A stretch of DNA of 64,000 nt from Casuarina equisetifolia (taxonomy: Eukaryota; Streptophyta; Magnoliopsida; Fagales; Casuarinaceae). Positions 12,011 through 24,519 of the stretch are shown piece by piece (position 1 is the first letter of the stretch; every line of letters begins with the position of its first letter). The notes beneath the pieces are model-generated. The model was not told the DNA's origin. It saw nothing but the letters and a program-made list of their open reading frames with translations, and ran no database searches. Position numbers and translations under genes: made by a program. Location of the stretch: NCBI GenBank assembly GCA_028551475.1, contig CM052361.1, positions 24,069,491-24,133,490 of the forward strand, given 5' to 3'.

Positions 12011-12504
12011 TATAAGAGGAGTATTTTGCCATCATATTTTTTTCTAATATATTTTCTTCTTGGTGAAAAATTATTTTTTTTTGACTTTTTCTATTTTATC
12101 CAGTTGATTTTTTTATGCCTATTGATTTTTTTTTTTTTTGAAAATCACAAGTTTTTCTTTTAAAAATATTTTCACAACATTTTTTTGCCATAACTGAAAC
12201 TAGAAAGTTGATTTTTTTTTTACCTCCTTTTTAGCTTTAGCCATTGAAATTAAAAAGCTGATTTTCTCTTATCACGTAATTTATTCTAAAACCAAGACTC
12301 TTCATCTTCTTAACAAGTACCTAGCTTGTGAATAAACGTTGCTTATAATCTCTTGGTCCCAAGTTAGATAACTTGTTAAAGAATTGATCTAAAGGATATT
12401 TAGTTTTTGATAGTTCTATTAAAAAGTAATATTTTTGATAAAATTTAACACATTCTTCAAACACACACATATTGTGTAATTCTAGCTTGGACAGCAAAAA
12501 ATTT
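12011..12504. other. AT-rich spacer
   Basis: I see only T-rich low-complexity sequence. Homology with the block upstream of C ends near 12010, and homology with the intron of gene A begins near 12505. Confidence 0.5.
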
Positions 12505-12730
12505 GTGTCTTCTTAATTATCCAAATATTCTTAATTTATATGGATAAATGTTGATTACAAAGTCTTTTTGTTTACAAGGTATAGGCTATTAGTGAAGCAA
12601 AGCAATAGCTTTTACTGAGCTAAATGTTCCTCAAAAGAGAAAGTCTACAACACAAACCATTCATAAAGACATTTTCTTTTTTTACGCCTTAAATGCTCAA
12701 TAATGTTTTCCCTTTACCTATATTCTCTAA

Positions 12731-13100
12731 TGTTGTGGGAAATCATCAATAGCGCAACACCCACAGAAGGATCACAGAACACACATAACAAGCATGCACA
12801 TAATTACAATAGATTTAAGGAGTTCTAAACCAAACAATGCCCTATATCTCTTATAATCTCTCATTATTAATTTTTTATTTATTTATTTTTCTTACCAAAT
12901 GAACATATCATAAATATTATTATTATCTAGAATTCATGGAAAGATACTTTCCAACAGGCGAACTCGTTCTACTTGTCGCCCTTTGAGTTCCTCCTCCTCT
13001 CTTTTATTGGAAGAGGAGCTTAGTCGTCACAATTACATTATTGCCTTCAATATTCAAGGACATTACAAGTTTGTGCTCAACATATTTTTCCATACTAACA
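12731..13100. mobile_element. solo LTR in the A' intron
   Basis: A 370-bp insertion relative to the intron of gene A runs from TGTTGTGGGAA to CTAACA. The flanking 5-mers TCTAA (12726-12730) and TTTAA (13101-13105) are an almost perfect target duplication. Its middle resembles the LTR of the 8708-10832 element (an ACAATAGATTTAAGGAGTTC-like stretch), so it is a related but older LTR. Confidence 0.75.
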
Positions 13101-13409
13101 TTTAAGGGGCTGGCAACCACGCAGATAACAACAAATTAGGCTTTATCATCTAAAGACCAGAGCACATTGACCCCAGTATAATGGGACACAAAATTGTTCG
13201 TAAAGACATTATGCTTGGGTTCACAACAGTGTTTCTCCTCCACTTTTCTACTCTAAAAGGCCAGTAACCATGCAGATAACTGCAAACTAAGCATAATTCC
13301 AAAACTCACAAAAAGAATCATCAATAACAGATGAAGAAGAAAACAGAGCGCAAATCCTAACCAGAAACCACTGAAAATCAGTGAACACGGAGCAGAAGTG
13401 AGTACCCAC

Positions 13410-13620
13410 CGAAAACAGTGTTGACCGGGTTCATGGCGACCTGGTTCTTGGCCGCATTGCCGATCAGATGCTCGGTGTCGGTGAACCCCACATAAGATGG
13501 CGTCTTCCTATTTCCATACTCATTCGCAATGATCTCCATGCGGTCGTGCTGCCACACCCCCACGCACGAATATGTCGTGCCCAAATCGATCCCAACCGCA
13601 GGACCCTCACCATTCTTCAT
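13410..13620 (-). pseudogene. orphan HSC70 first exon (gene A')
   Basis: ATG, 70 full codons and a GT splice donor (13409-13408) match exon 1 of gene [25 protein letters not shown]. Homology continues upstream through the promoter to about 13800 and downstream through most of the intron to about 12505, where it stops. The 1.7 kb exon 2 is missing. Thr residues typical of gene A are Lys and Ala is Gly in places (N-R-K-T, Y-V-G-F). The donor could in principle splice to exon 2 of gene B, which has the same phase. Otherwise transcription would give a short ATPase-domain peptide. I read it as a relic of a duplicated A+B unit. Confidence 0.85.
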
Positions 13621-13744
13621 AGCTTCTTCCCAAACTCACACAAAAACACTTGAAAGAACAAAAAGCTTCGACTCTGCCAGACACAAGAGTTTCTCTGTTG
13701 AGTGAAGAAGAGGAAGCATATGGGTTAAAAAGGAAGAGTCTGAT

Positions 13745-13757
13745 GTCTGGAAGGTTA
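13745..13757 (-). promoter_or_regulatory. decayed heat-shock element of A'
   Basis: The position homologous to the heat-shock element of gene A reads TAAccTTCcaGAC on the minus strand. Two of the three units have a substitution, which suggests loss of heat-shock factor binding after exon 2 was lost. Confidence 0.6.
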
Positions 13758-13799
13758 TGATCACGGCCTGGGAGCCATCGGATCAAGATCAATATGGGG

Positions 13800-14212
13800 C
13801 ATATTAACTTTTACTTAAGTATAAAGTGGTTCACATTTAAATGTCTCCTTTATCTTTTAGATTAAATTTTACAAGCTTTAATAACAAATTTAGTGAAGAG
13901 TGTGTATTTAAAAACAGTATGAATTTACGGAGGTAATGAGATTATCTAATGGAGAAATTAGTTGTTAGAGAAAACGGCAAAAATGGTGTTGGGAAGGGAA
14001 GGATGCAAGAGGGAATGTGTCCTGCAAACAACCCATATAAAGGAAGTTAACTTCGTGTTTAAACATCCAACCCAAGAACACCAACATGTACTATGACAAG
14101 CAAACCTCTGGTTTACTGGGTTACAAAAACCAGATAACAACCACCTTATAAACAAGATTGAAACATATTCACAGATGCCCAATTTCAGGGGCCTTTGAGA
14201 AGTTAAAATCTA
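13800..14212. other. 3' flank of gene C
   Basis: Non-coding. About 13930-14212 is homologous to the 3' flank of gene B (about 5440-5707), and a shared AT-rich part precedes it. It supports duplication of a two-gene A+B unit. Confidence 0.6.
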
Positions 14213-16856
14213 TCAACCTTTGCTGCCAGCAGCTCCTTCGTGCATCTTGGCAATGAAAGGGTAGCAGAAACCTTCCAGCTCCTTCATCCTCTTGTCAAAC
14301 TCATCTACCTCCCCAACATGGTTCCCTTCAAGCCACTGGATGGTCTGCTCAATGGCATCTTCAGTCTTAGCCAAATCAGTCTTCACATCTTTCACTCTGT
14401 ACCTCATGTAATACGCAAAATTCTCCAGAGCATTCTTTGCCTCAACCGTTTTCTGATGCTCCCCATTCTCCGGCAAGGCCTTCTTAACCTGCTTCTCAAA
14501 CTTCTCCTTCTTGGGCTGCTTATCCGGAGTCATATACTGCTCAACCTCCCTGGTGTCAATCTTTATCTCCTTGTTGGGTTTCTTATCCTCTTGACTGGTT
14601 CCACCCATGGCCTTCTCAGTCTCCTTTCCACCCTCCGGCAGCTGGTTCTTAATCCCCTTATCCTCTGGCGTGGCTCCAACTAAATCACCATTAGCAGCCT
14701 GTTCAGTCTGGTTGATGACCGGGTTGCATATGCTCTCCAGCTCGCTCATCTTGAACTTGAATTCTTCTACCTCAGCGAGTTGGTTCCCTTCGATCCAAAG
14801 GATACACTTCTCGATTGCATCTTCGATCATCTCCCTCTGAGAAGATGGGACTTTGGCCACAAAAATTTCGTCCTTGAATGTGTTCCTCATGTTTAAAGCG
14901 TAGTACTCGAGCGCATTCTTTTTCTCGAGCTTCTTGTTGTGCTCCTCATCGTCGGCCTTGTATTTCTTCGCTTCCTGTACCAACCTCTTCATCTCTTCCT
15001 TGGAGAGCCTACCAGTATTTGTGATTACGATTTCCTTCTTCTTTCCAGTGGCTTCGTCTTTGGCGGAGACGTTCAAGATACCGTCGGCATCAATGTCAAA
15101 GCAAACGTTGATTCGTGGAGCTCCATCAGAAGTAGCACGAATACCTGAGAGCTCAAGCTTGCCCAGAAAACTGTTCTCTTGGATTCGTGTACGTTCGCCC
15201 TCATAAACCTGTATGGTCACACTACGCCGTTTATCAGAATTGGGTGAGGAGTCCTGTTTATCAGATTTGGCTGAGACCTCCATCTCCTTCTTGACGGGAA
15301 TAGTGGTGTTTCTTGGAACCAACACGCTCATGACAGCTCCAGAAGTCTCCATACCAAGGCCTAGAGGAGTGACATCCAGGCACAAGATGTTCTGCACTCT
15401 CTTACTAGCCTCTTTGTTGAGAATCGCAGCCTGAACTGCAGCACCATAAGCAACAGCCTCATCGGCGTTAATCTTCTTGCAAAGCACCTTCCCCTTGAAG
15501 AAGTTCTGCAACAATTTCTGAACTCTAGGGATCCTGCTTGACCCTCCAACCAGAACCACATCATGAACGGTACTCTTATCCATTTTAGCATCCTTCAAAC
15601 ACTCCTCAACGGGCTCTATACACTTCCAGAATAAATCCTTGTTAAGCTCCTCGAACCTTGCTCGGGTGATGTTGGAGGATAAGTCAATACCTTCGCACAA
15701 AGAATCAATCTCGATTGTTGTTGTAGTATTAGATGACAGCATCCTCTTAGCCCTTTCACAAGCAGTCCATAATTTCCTGAGAGCCTTATCTCTAGTAATC
15801 TTCTTCTTATGCTTTGCGTAGAACTCTTCAGCGAGATGTTTTACCATTCTACGGTTAAAATCTTCGCCACCCAAGTGGGTATCGCCGGCGGTAGCTCTCA
15901 CTTCAAAGACTCCCTCTTCCATGGTGAGAAGCGACACATCCAACGTGCCACCTCCAAGATCAAAGATAAGCACATTCTTCTCACCATTGCCTTCCTCCCT
16001 GTCAAGCCCGTACGCAATCGCAGCAGCAGTAGGCTCGTTGATAAGACGCATCACATCCAGGCCGGCGATGACACCGGCGTCCATTGTCGCTTGACGTTGC
16101 GAGTGATTGAAACGAGCAGGGACAGAGATTACAGCATTCTTGATCTTTGACCCGCAATGAGCCTCTGCTATCTCTTTCATCTTCATCAGAATCATTGAAG
16201 AGATTTCCTCAGCCAGAAACCGCTTTTCCTCGTACTTGTATTTGACGACAATAATAGGCCTCCCGTTATCAGGGTCAGGAATCACCTCGAATGGCCACAA
16301 TTTCATGCCAAGTTGCACTGAGTCATCATTGAACCGCCTTCCGATCAAACGTTTGGAGTCTTCATACAGCCGACAGAACACAACGAGTAAACAAGTCATT
16401 CCAAGAACCATTCTTGACTTCGTAATGAGTACATTTATCACCATAATTTCGCTTAAAACCATTAGAAAGAGAAAGGGGTTCAGCCTTTTTGCGCTCCTAA
16501 GGGATTGGTCGAAGTAAAACATTCATGAAAGAAACCAAAGCAACATTTGAAAAAGGACTCGAATTTTTCTTTGCTTGCTCTGTGATAAGCGGAAAATTCT
16601 AAAATGTAAACAAATAACGATATCAGAAAACCAGAAACTTACCGAAAACAGTGTTTGTAGGATTCATGGTTGCTTGATCCATGGCCGCCTGACCGATCAA
16701 ACGGTGGGTCTCGTTGAAAGCTACAAAAGATGGGGTCTTTCGGTTCCCCAACTCATTGGGAATGATCTCCACTCGATTACGATTCCACACAGCCACACAA
16801 GAGTAGCACGTTCCCAAATCGATGCCAATCGCCGGACTCTGGCATTTCCCCTCCAT
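14213..16856 (-). CDS. divergent HSP70 with two lid domains (gene C)
   Basis: Two exons, 16643-16856 and 14213-16359, with a 283-bp GT-AG intron in the same codon as HSC70; 786 aa against about 650 usual. The ATPase domain (about 1-390) keeps Asp10, Thr13, Lys71 (D-S-K-R), [11 protein letters not shown] and the adenosine residues in A-C-E-R-A-K-R. Thr14 is Cys, Lys56 is Met and P-A-Y-F-N-D is P-A-R-F-N-H. The linker is N-I-L-C-L-D. The beta substrate domain has an inserted [12 protein letters not shown]-like stretch. Lid 1 is about 522-621, a charged linker about 622-701 and lid 2 about 702-786. It ends G-S-K-G, with no EEVD. The cytosol is likely because no signal is seen. Client and partner are unknown. 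The ORF is intact and reads as a functional gene. Confidence 0.93.
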
Positions 16857-16990
16857 CGCAAAGAAAAATGAACAGACAAAGAGATAACAGAAAGCAACGA
16901 ATCAATCTCTTGGGTTTCCAAAGAGAATGATCAAAGAGTCTCTGAACAGAAGAATGAACATGGAATTTGACAGGGCTAGCCAGTGGTTCC

Positions 16991-16997
16991 ATTTATA
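16991..16997 (-). promoter_or_regulatory. TATA box of gene C
   Basis: TATAAAT on the minus strand (context TTATAAATGGAACC), 135 bp upstream of the ATG and at the same place as in B and E. No perfect heat-shock element is visible in the 500 bp upstream. Confidence 0.65.
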
Positions 16998-19690
16998 ATA
17001 CGTCCGTCTGCAGACTTGACTCGCAAGTCTTGAGCCTTGTTTCTCGGATTACAGGATTGCTTTTGGAATGCAGGATTAACCTACTCCTCCTTTTCTACTT
17101 TTCCGTACGTCGATCCCATATTGATTCTCTTTTCTTAGTCTTTGAAATTGACTTCAGAAACCGTAAAAGCATTTCCCATAAAGCATTACTAGAATTATTA
17201 AATCCAAAGGCACTCATTTTCCATTCATCAAATTTTTTCAGATAAACTTGTATGCCAGCTTGTGATTGGCCAAGCAGAGGGTGGACATCGTGGTCGTTGC
17301 CTTTTCTGTAGCAAACCCTCCATCAGAAGTTTGGGTCTTCTGTCTTACGTCACCTTGTGTAAGTCGGGGTCGTTGCCTTTTCTGTAGCAAACCCACCACT
17401 CAGAAGTTGCCATCCAAGAAACTTCGTGAGCAGAGAAGCAATGATGAGGAAACGCCGAATTTCGAGCCTGAGGGGGACAACTTCTTGAACAAGTTTGAGT
17501 GAATTTATGCTGTGTTTTTGATTTATCATAATCAGATTGAACCTGTGTAATTGATTACTGTTTTCCCAAGTTTAACATTCTTTGATATTACTGTTTCTTT
17601 ATGTTTGATATTATGGTTTCTTCCAAAAGTAATCATACTTCGATTTACAACAAGAATGGAGAATTCTTTGTATAAGGAAGTCCTGAAGTTTATTGAAATT
17701 AAAAAGAACAAGTGTTTAACGATTCCATCCGATTAATTATTATAAATTAAGTTGATCAATTTTTCATAACACCTAACCCATTTAACCCTCTAAGAGATTA
17801 ACATATTTACGTGACTTAGATGTATTTAAAATTGAGAGCCAAATGTTTAATCATAAATGTTTTTTAAGTGTAGTTGAGATAATAAAAAAGTCTTGTTGAA
17901 AGATTTTGAATTATAAAAAAGACTTAGCATGATTTTGATTATAAAAAAAAAGTTAAGTTATAAATGGTTACTCATGTTTTATTTATGTATAATTATAAAA
18001 CATGTGAGAACATGCATGAATTTTATGATAAATGATAGAAATGCAACTGAAAACAAGCATATGGAAGGAGTATTGCAAGGTTATTTTAAGAAAGAAAAAT
18101 ACAAAAAAAAAAAATATATATATATATATATTGTTATGTGGCTGCCTACGTCATGTCTGATAGACCCTAAAGGAGGCTTTTGACAAGCTATCGATGAGAA
18201 TGAATGCTCATTTTGCGAATATTTGGAAGCCAGGCATGTGGAAATCGAGAGGGGTCCTATTTTCTGTAAAATATCTTAAGCTTGATGAACGTCCTGGGGG
18301 GTAGTAGAATCCTGCCCTTATTGAGTCTTGACTGTAATGATAAACTGTAACGCCATAATCGCGGAGTGGACAATCGTAGAACTTAGAAGGCTGACAAGTC
18401 TGTAAAGTCATTTTTTTGCAATCTAACTACTGATTTTCTCTTGCGGGGCAAAGTCTCTTTCCAACGAAACTACGGTCTCTTTCTCATGAAACACGCTCCA
18501 GAAATTCTCTCTTTTATGGTCTCTTTCTCACATAGAGGTGATGAATCATGATCTCACAATCAAGATCTTTACTAACTCTCCACTTACTAACGACTTCTCT
18601 TTGATTGTTATCTAACTCTTCTTTGTTCATCTTAAGATTCTAATGCTTATATTAACTTTGATTTTAGGGAAAATATTAAAATATATTAATATGGTTCGGG
18701 ATTTCAAGAGGTTGGTAGTCCATCATCTTTTGGACAAAATTTTACTTCTCACTAGTTTGTCTTGCTAGTAACTTCTGTACTCTATGTTCAAAGGGTATGT
18801 TCTTAGGGAGTTTCGTTTGGATTCTCTCTGTGGGTGACCTAAAGTATATGTTAAACTCTATGTTTGCTCTTGATCTTTATTCATTTGTTGTAGAATGTTG
18901 TGTGAAGTTGTAAAAAACCCTAAAACTAAGGTTCCAACTCACTTTTGGAGGTGTACTCGATTAACTTCATACGTGAGCTTTCACTTGTATTCAGACACTG
19001 CTTGAGAGAACGTAAATTTTAGGTAATGTCTATTGGAATATCCGTTTTGAAGGATAGAGCTAAGACATCTAACCTTTAAAGTTCTTGAGGAATTGTGAGT
19101 ACAAAAAAGTGGAAAGAAGACCTTTTAGTGTTTGCTAAAGGAGGTGGAAGAAGGCTTTTACTTTTTAAGGAGATCTACTTAAAAAAGTGTTTATGCCTTG
19201 TTTGATTATTCTTTTGGCCGTGAAATTATTCCGGTTGCTTTATCATTAATTCTGAATAGTTTTATTTTGCTCATTAAATACTTAACAAATTGAACACTAG
19301 CTAGATAGAAAAACTTTGAAATTAAATAAACAAAAAAAGGACTAAATATATGGATTCATACTACAAATCAAAGAAAAACAAATAAAATGAAGAAAAAGGG
19401 TACTTAATCAATTCAATCCCCTTTACAAATTAAGTTTGGGGACACATCATGAATCTTTCTAGACATGTGGAAATTGTTAAAAATATAGCTCATCTAAAGT
19501 CCCAAGCCAAATCCACATAGCAATAGAGGCTTGAATCTACCTCCCCCATTCTGCATAACTTGGCACCTCCACACCTCACCTTGGTAGTAGAAGACTTTAG
19601 AATTTCTCATCATTCTTTAAAATCTAAATCAAGACACCTTACCATAATGCTGGTGACACATTTTGGACACTTAGACTCACCATAGCTCTC
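16998..19690. other. upstream block of gene C and intergenic DNA
   Basis: 16998-18085 is the duplicated promoter-side block shared with B (and partly D). Beyond 18085 to about 19690 the DNA is AT-rich with no gene I recognise and no clear element ends. The TCTCTTTCTCA-rich stretch at 18440-18540 is unassigned. Confidence 0.5.
18103..18131. repeat. A-tract followed by TA microsatellite
   Basis: Twelve A residues pass directly into a TA dinucleotide run. It lies at the edge of the duplicated block. Confidence 0.85.
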
Positions 19691-19717
19691 CAACACTACA
19701 CCTAACAACAATGCTTC

Positions 19718-19914
19718 AATGTTATTGATTTGTAATTTGCTACCATAGATTCTTATGGTTGTATTTATTATTTTGTTGTATTTTTTCTTATTGTACACGT
19801 TATTTTTTCTTGCATTTCTTTGTCTATAAATAAGCCTTTCTTGTAGCACATTTCTAGTGCCCATTATTTTCAAGTTAGATATAGAGTCTTGCACTCCCAT
19901 TTTTGTTGTTCTTC
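19718..19914 (+). repeat. left LTR piece of the old copia relic
   Basis: It shares with 28965-29146 the runs TATTGATTTGTAATTTG, CATAGATTCTT, CCTATAAATA-like and TCTTGCACTCCC. The promoter-like TATAAATA lies near its middle. Confidence 0.8.
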
Positions 19915-22900
19915 TTGATATCTATAGCCTCTAACAAACCTTGTTCTTTTTTTCCGACTGCTTCTATGGTTGACAAACTCCCTTATCCATTTCCTTCCTC
20001 TCTTAATGTTTCAAGCTTTGTTACCTCAAAGCTTTTTAAGACTAGTTACCTTCCTTGGGTTACTCAAGTGAAGTCTATTGTCCAACATCAAAAGTTGCCT
20101 AGATTTCTTATGGGTGATACTCTTTGCCCATAAGAGTTTTTGACCATTGATGGGGAAAAAAAGCTTAATCTAACCTATGGATCTTGGCACTAGGTGATAG
20201 CTTGGTCAAGTCATGGCTCATTAGCACCTTGACTAAAGAGGTGCTTAGTTGTGTTTTTAAACTATAGACCTTTACCAAAATTTGGAAGACTCTGTTGATC
20301 ACTTCATGCAGCATACATAAGTAGGCAAATTTAATATTTAGTCTCACCTTCATAACTTACAAAAGGGTAACAAAGGTTTGTCTATTTACCTAAATGAATT
20401 TCAAAACTTGTGCAATCTTCTCAGTGTAATTAAAGAGCCTTTCCTTGAAGCCATAAAGATTTTTTGTATGCACGACATGTTTGGCAAAAAGTATGAACCA
20501 ATTCACACCTTTGAGTGCACTGTCATGTTCAAGCCACCCATCCCAACTTACTAAAGTTGTTGCTTAACTACATACTTTTGATGTTTAATCTAGCAAGTAT
20601 AGTTTTACCTCCTTTGTTATTAAAGTTGTATGTGTTGCTCAGAGGAACAATACACAAGGTGGATGCTTGGGTGGTCATGGTCTTCATTTTGCCAATCCTT
20701 CAACTTTACTAGTCATGGTTTTCTACAGTCTAACTAGAACAAATAAAACTTAGCCAGGCCTAGTCAACCTCTGCAGCATAAATCCAATTCTACTCAGTTA
20801 GGTGGATGACCTCTCCTTTATCAAATCTATTTCAAACAAGGTCATAGTACTCTTTAATGCTATTGGCATTTTGACCATACATATTAGTATGATGATGTTC
20901 CTTAAACACTTGTAACTCTGTAAATAATAAAATAATTGGTTTATAAGTGGGTTCCTAATATTAGGGCCACTTCTCTTGTGACTAATGATAAGGGTAAGCC
21001 TAATACAACAATTTGTTACTCTGGACCATCTTCTATTAGGGTTGATAATGGTAAGACTATTCCTATTTCACACATTGGCAATGTTTATGTGAAAGGATTC
21101 TTTTACTCTTTTCCTTTACATCCAGTCTCAATTGTTCTTCTTATCAAATGCAATTTGCTTTTAGTTTTACAACTTACCTCAAATATTCTATGCTACTTTA
21201 AGTTTGATTCACATGGTTTTCTCATTAAGGATCTATGGATCAAAACAATAATGGCGAAGGGTGTTAGACAAGGAGGATTGTGCATTCTAGATGCTACTGC
21301 TAAGGAAGATCATAATTCTCCTAAGGTTGTTGAAGCATTTTTCTCAATGCAATAGTAGATAGTTGATGTGCAAACATGGCATCACTGCTTGGGTCACCCA
21401 AATAATCAAGTAATATAGTGGCTTCTCCCTCATGAGAAGATTGGAGTTAAAGGACCTAATAATAATCTATTTTGTACTAGTTGACATACTAGTAAGAGTT
21501 CTAAACTCATGTTCCTTCCATCTATTGAATGAAGCATTATCAGGGCTTTTGCAATCTTTGGGGGCTAACACCCATTCCTTCTTATTAAGGTTTTTGTTTC
21601 TCTAATGTGTTAATGGATGATTTCACATGCTATATGTGGCATTATCCTTTTAAGTGAAAATATGATTTCTATGATATTTTTGTTAACTTCAAATCCATGA
21701 TAGAAAATTATTTTTTTCATAGATAAAATGTCTTCAAACTAATCAAGGAGTTGAGTTTATCAACACTTAACTAAAGGACTTTTTACAAACTCATGATATT
21801 ATTCACTACACTTCTTGTCCTTATACACCAAAGCAAAATGGTTTATCAAAACACCATCATGATTATTTAATTAAGCTTTCCTTATCCATTATGCACCATG
21901 CATCCATTCTTATTATTTACTAAGTTGAGATTTTCTCCTCAGTTGCATATATATAATTAATCATTTACCTTTTAGAACATTGCAAATGAAATTGCTATAT
22001 CAATTACTTTATAAACAGATCCTGAATTATCACTTCCTATGCTCACTAGGATGTAGTTGCTTGAATACCTTCAGCCTTAAGCAAAAAACAAGTTTGACCA
22101 CATATCTATTAAGTGTTTCTTGTTTATAGCAACACTTATAAGGGATATAAGTGTCCTCACCTTCCTAATGGTCATCTATTTCTTTCCCACCATGTTCTAT
22201 TTAATAAAGGTTCTTTTCTATTTGCTTCTCAAAATTATGGAGTGTTTGGAAACTTATATCTTTCAAATGACTCTCCTTCCGTAGCATCATCATCTCACTA
22301 TATACTAAATGAAGGCTCGTCATTACTACCTCATGAATCGAACAATTCACTTTTTGCTTTTAAGCCTTTAACTAATCAGCCCACGGAGGACTCTTTTCAT
22401 GAAAAATACATTTCTTTTTTTAATCATAGGTCTATATCTAAACAATTAGTGAAGGACCCTTGTTCAGCTAATGATAAAACAATAGATTTGTTCATGCCTC
22501 CTTATTCAATTGTTGTGGGTTTTAAATCAAATAAACTTGTAACACCACTTTCATCATTTGCTATGAGTTTATAATTTATGCAACCTAACTTAGCACAAGA
22601 TTGCTTAACTCAGCCTTTACACCCTTCGTCCAATGAGCTCGCACAAGATTCACTTAATAAAACATTGTCACCCACCTTACAACCTGAGCTTCATTCCTCT
22701 TTAATAGTATCACCACTCATATCAAATCCTTTAAGCTTAAATTCACGTATTTCATCAGCACCACTTCAATCAACTCATCCCATGATAACAAGAAGTAAAC
22801 ATGGAATCTTCAAACCTAATCCCAAATATGATCTTCTTACTTCCATAACAATAACTCATCCTCTTTCCTTTATTGGTGAAGCTTTACATCATACTAGTTA

Positions 22901-24519
22901 GAGAACTGCCATGGACGTAGAAATTAATGCTTTACATTGCAACTCCACCTAGACTTGTTCCATGACCTACCAACAAGAACATTATAGGTTGTCATTGGGT
23001 CTTTAAAGCAAAGCTTGTTGTTGATGGTTCATTTGAAAATGTGCTTGGTTGCGAAAGAGTTTCATTAAGAGCAAGGTATTGGTTTCTTGGAAACATTTAG
23101 TCCAGTGGTTCATTCAGCAACAATTCAAATTGTGCTTGTAGTAGCTAACAAAAGGGTGGCCAAAGCCTCAAATAATACTAGCACAACAAGACACATATTT
23201 CGTATTTCCATAAGTAATGACCTCAAACAAGCCCTTCCCTCTTTAAAATCTAAACCTAACATCACACTATTTTTATCTCACTTTTAATCCTATAAAGTAT
23301 TGTTAATATTCAATCATGTTATAATAGGAAGATAGACTTGGAAAATTTTCTTTACTTACCCAATTGTCCTTAGGACCCTCCAGTTGAACTATGACAACTT
23401 GTTAGTTGATGAAAGTCATTGATGTCAAAAGGAGTGTCATTAGAGTTCACATCATTTAACATTCCCATATAGCTTAAATTATTTACTACTTGAACATGGC
23501 CTTAAGAAAGTGGACCGCTACCAATAAGATAAGTATTACCTAGTATAGAAATTACCTATGGAGAATTTGAATAGAGAAAATGTCATCTCCAAATAGACAA
23601 AGAATTCTCTTTAGCAAAAAAACAACTAAGCATAAGTTAGATGCAAGTACTAAATATGTATAGCTGTATGTAGTGTCAAATGTGTTATCAATGGAAAAAA
23701 AAGAGAATGAAATGAATGTTGATATTTAGATTGATGGGTACATTTGAAAATGTGACATTTTGTCCCTCAGCTCAAATGTATTCTCTGAAAAGCTTTGAGT
23801 TTGTTGACGTGGCTTGGATTGATGAAACTGTTCAAATAGAAGATGAAAAGTAAGAAAGACAAGGAGCTTCCATGAATCCATCCTAAACTATTAATTATTG
23901 TAATATTCCTTAACAATGTAATTTGTTTCTTCACAATTTCATCTTTATTGGTAGCATAATTTACATGATTAATATAATGTAGTCCTTTGAGTAGCCAGCA
24001 ATTGGATGATTCTCATCTTTGAATTGGTGTTTGGACCTAAAGGGTCGTCTCTATTGCTTTAATTATTAAGTGCTTATGCACTATATTCCAACTCTCAAAT
24101 GGTTTGTAATGCAGCTAAGTCAAGGTAAAATGATAATTTACATGTAAGAAGATCTTAAAAGACTAAAAAATTAAAATCCTAGCACCTAAGCAAAGAGTCT
24201 AGACTAGGTAGAGAACTAAACCATATGGGCAATAATATCATACAAATAGTTATTTTTGGATGCACATGATACCTCCTATGCAAAAATCTCATATACATGC
24301 TAATTTAACACACTTCAAACATCCTATTCATAAAACACATAATAGCACGGAAGACACTAAACATTTACTATCCACATTAGATTTAACATTAACAAAGAAA
24401 TTGTTTATGTCCATTTTAAGTCTTTCATTCTCATCAAGTGCCTCCAATACAAAATATTCAAACTAGTTCTCATTTACGAAGTATTCAAAATTTAAAAGGA
24501 AAGCATTAAACCATACAAA

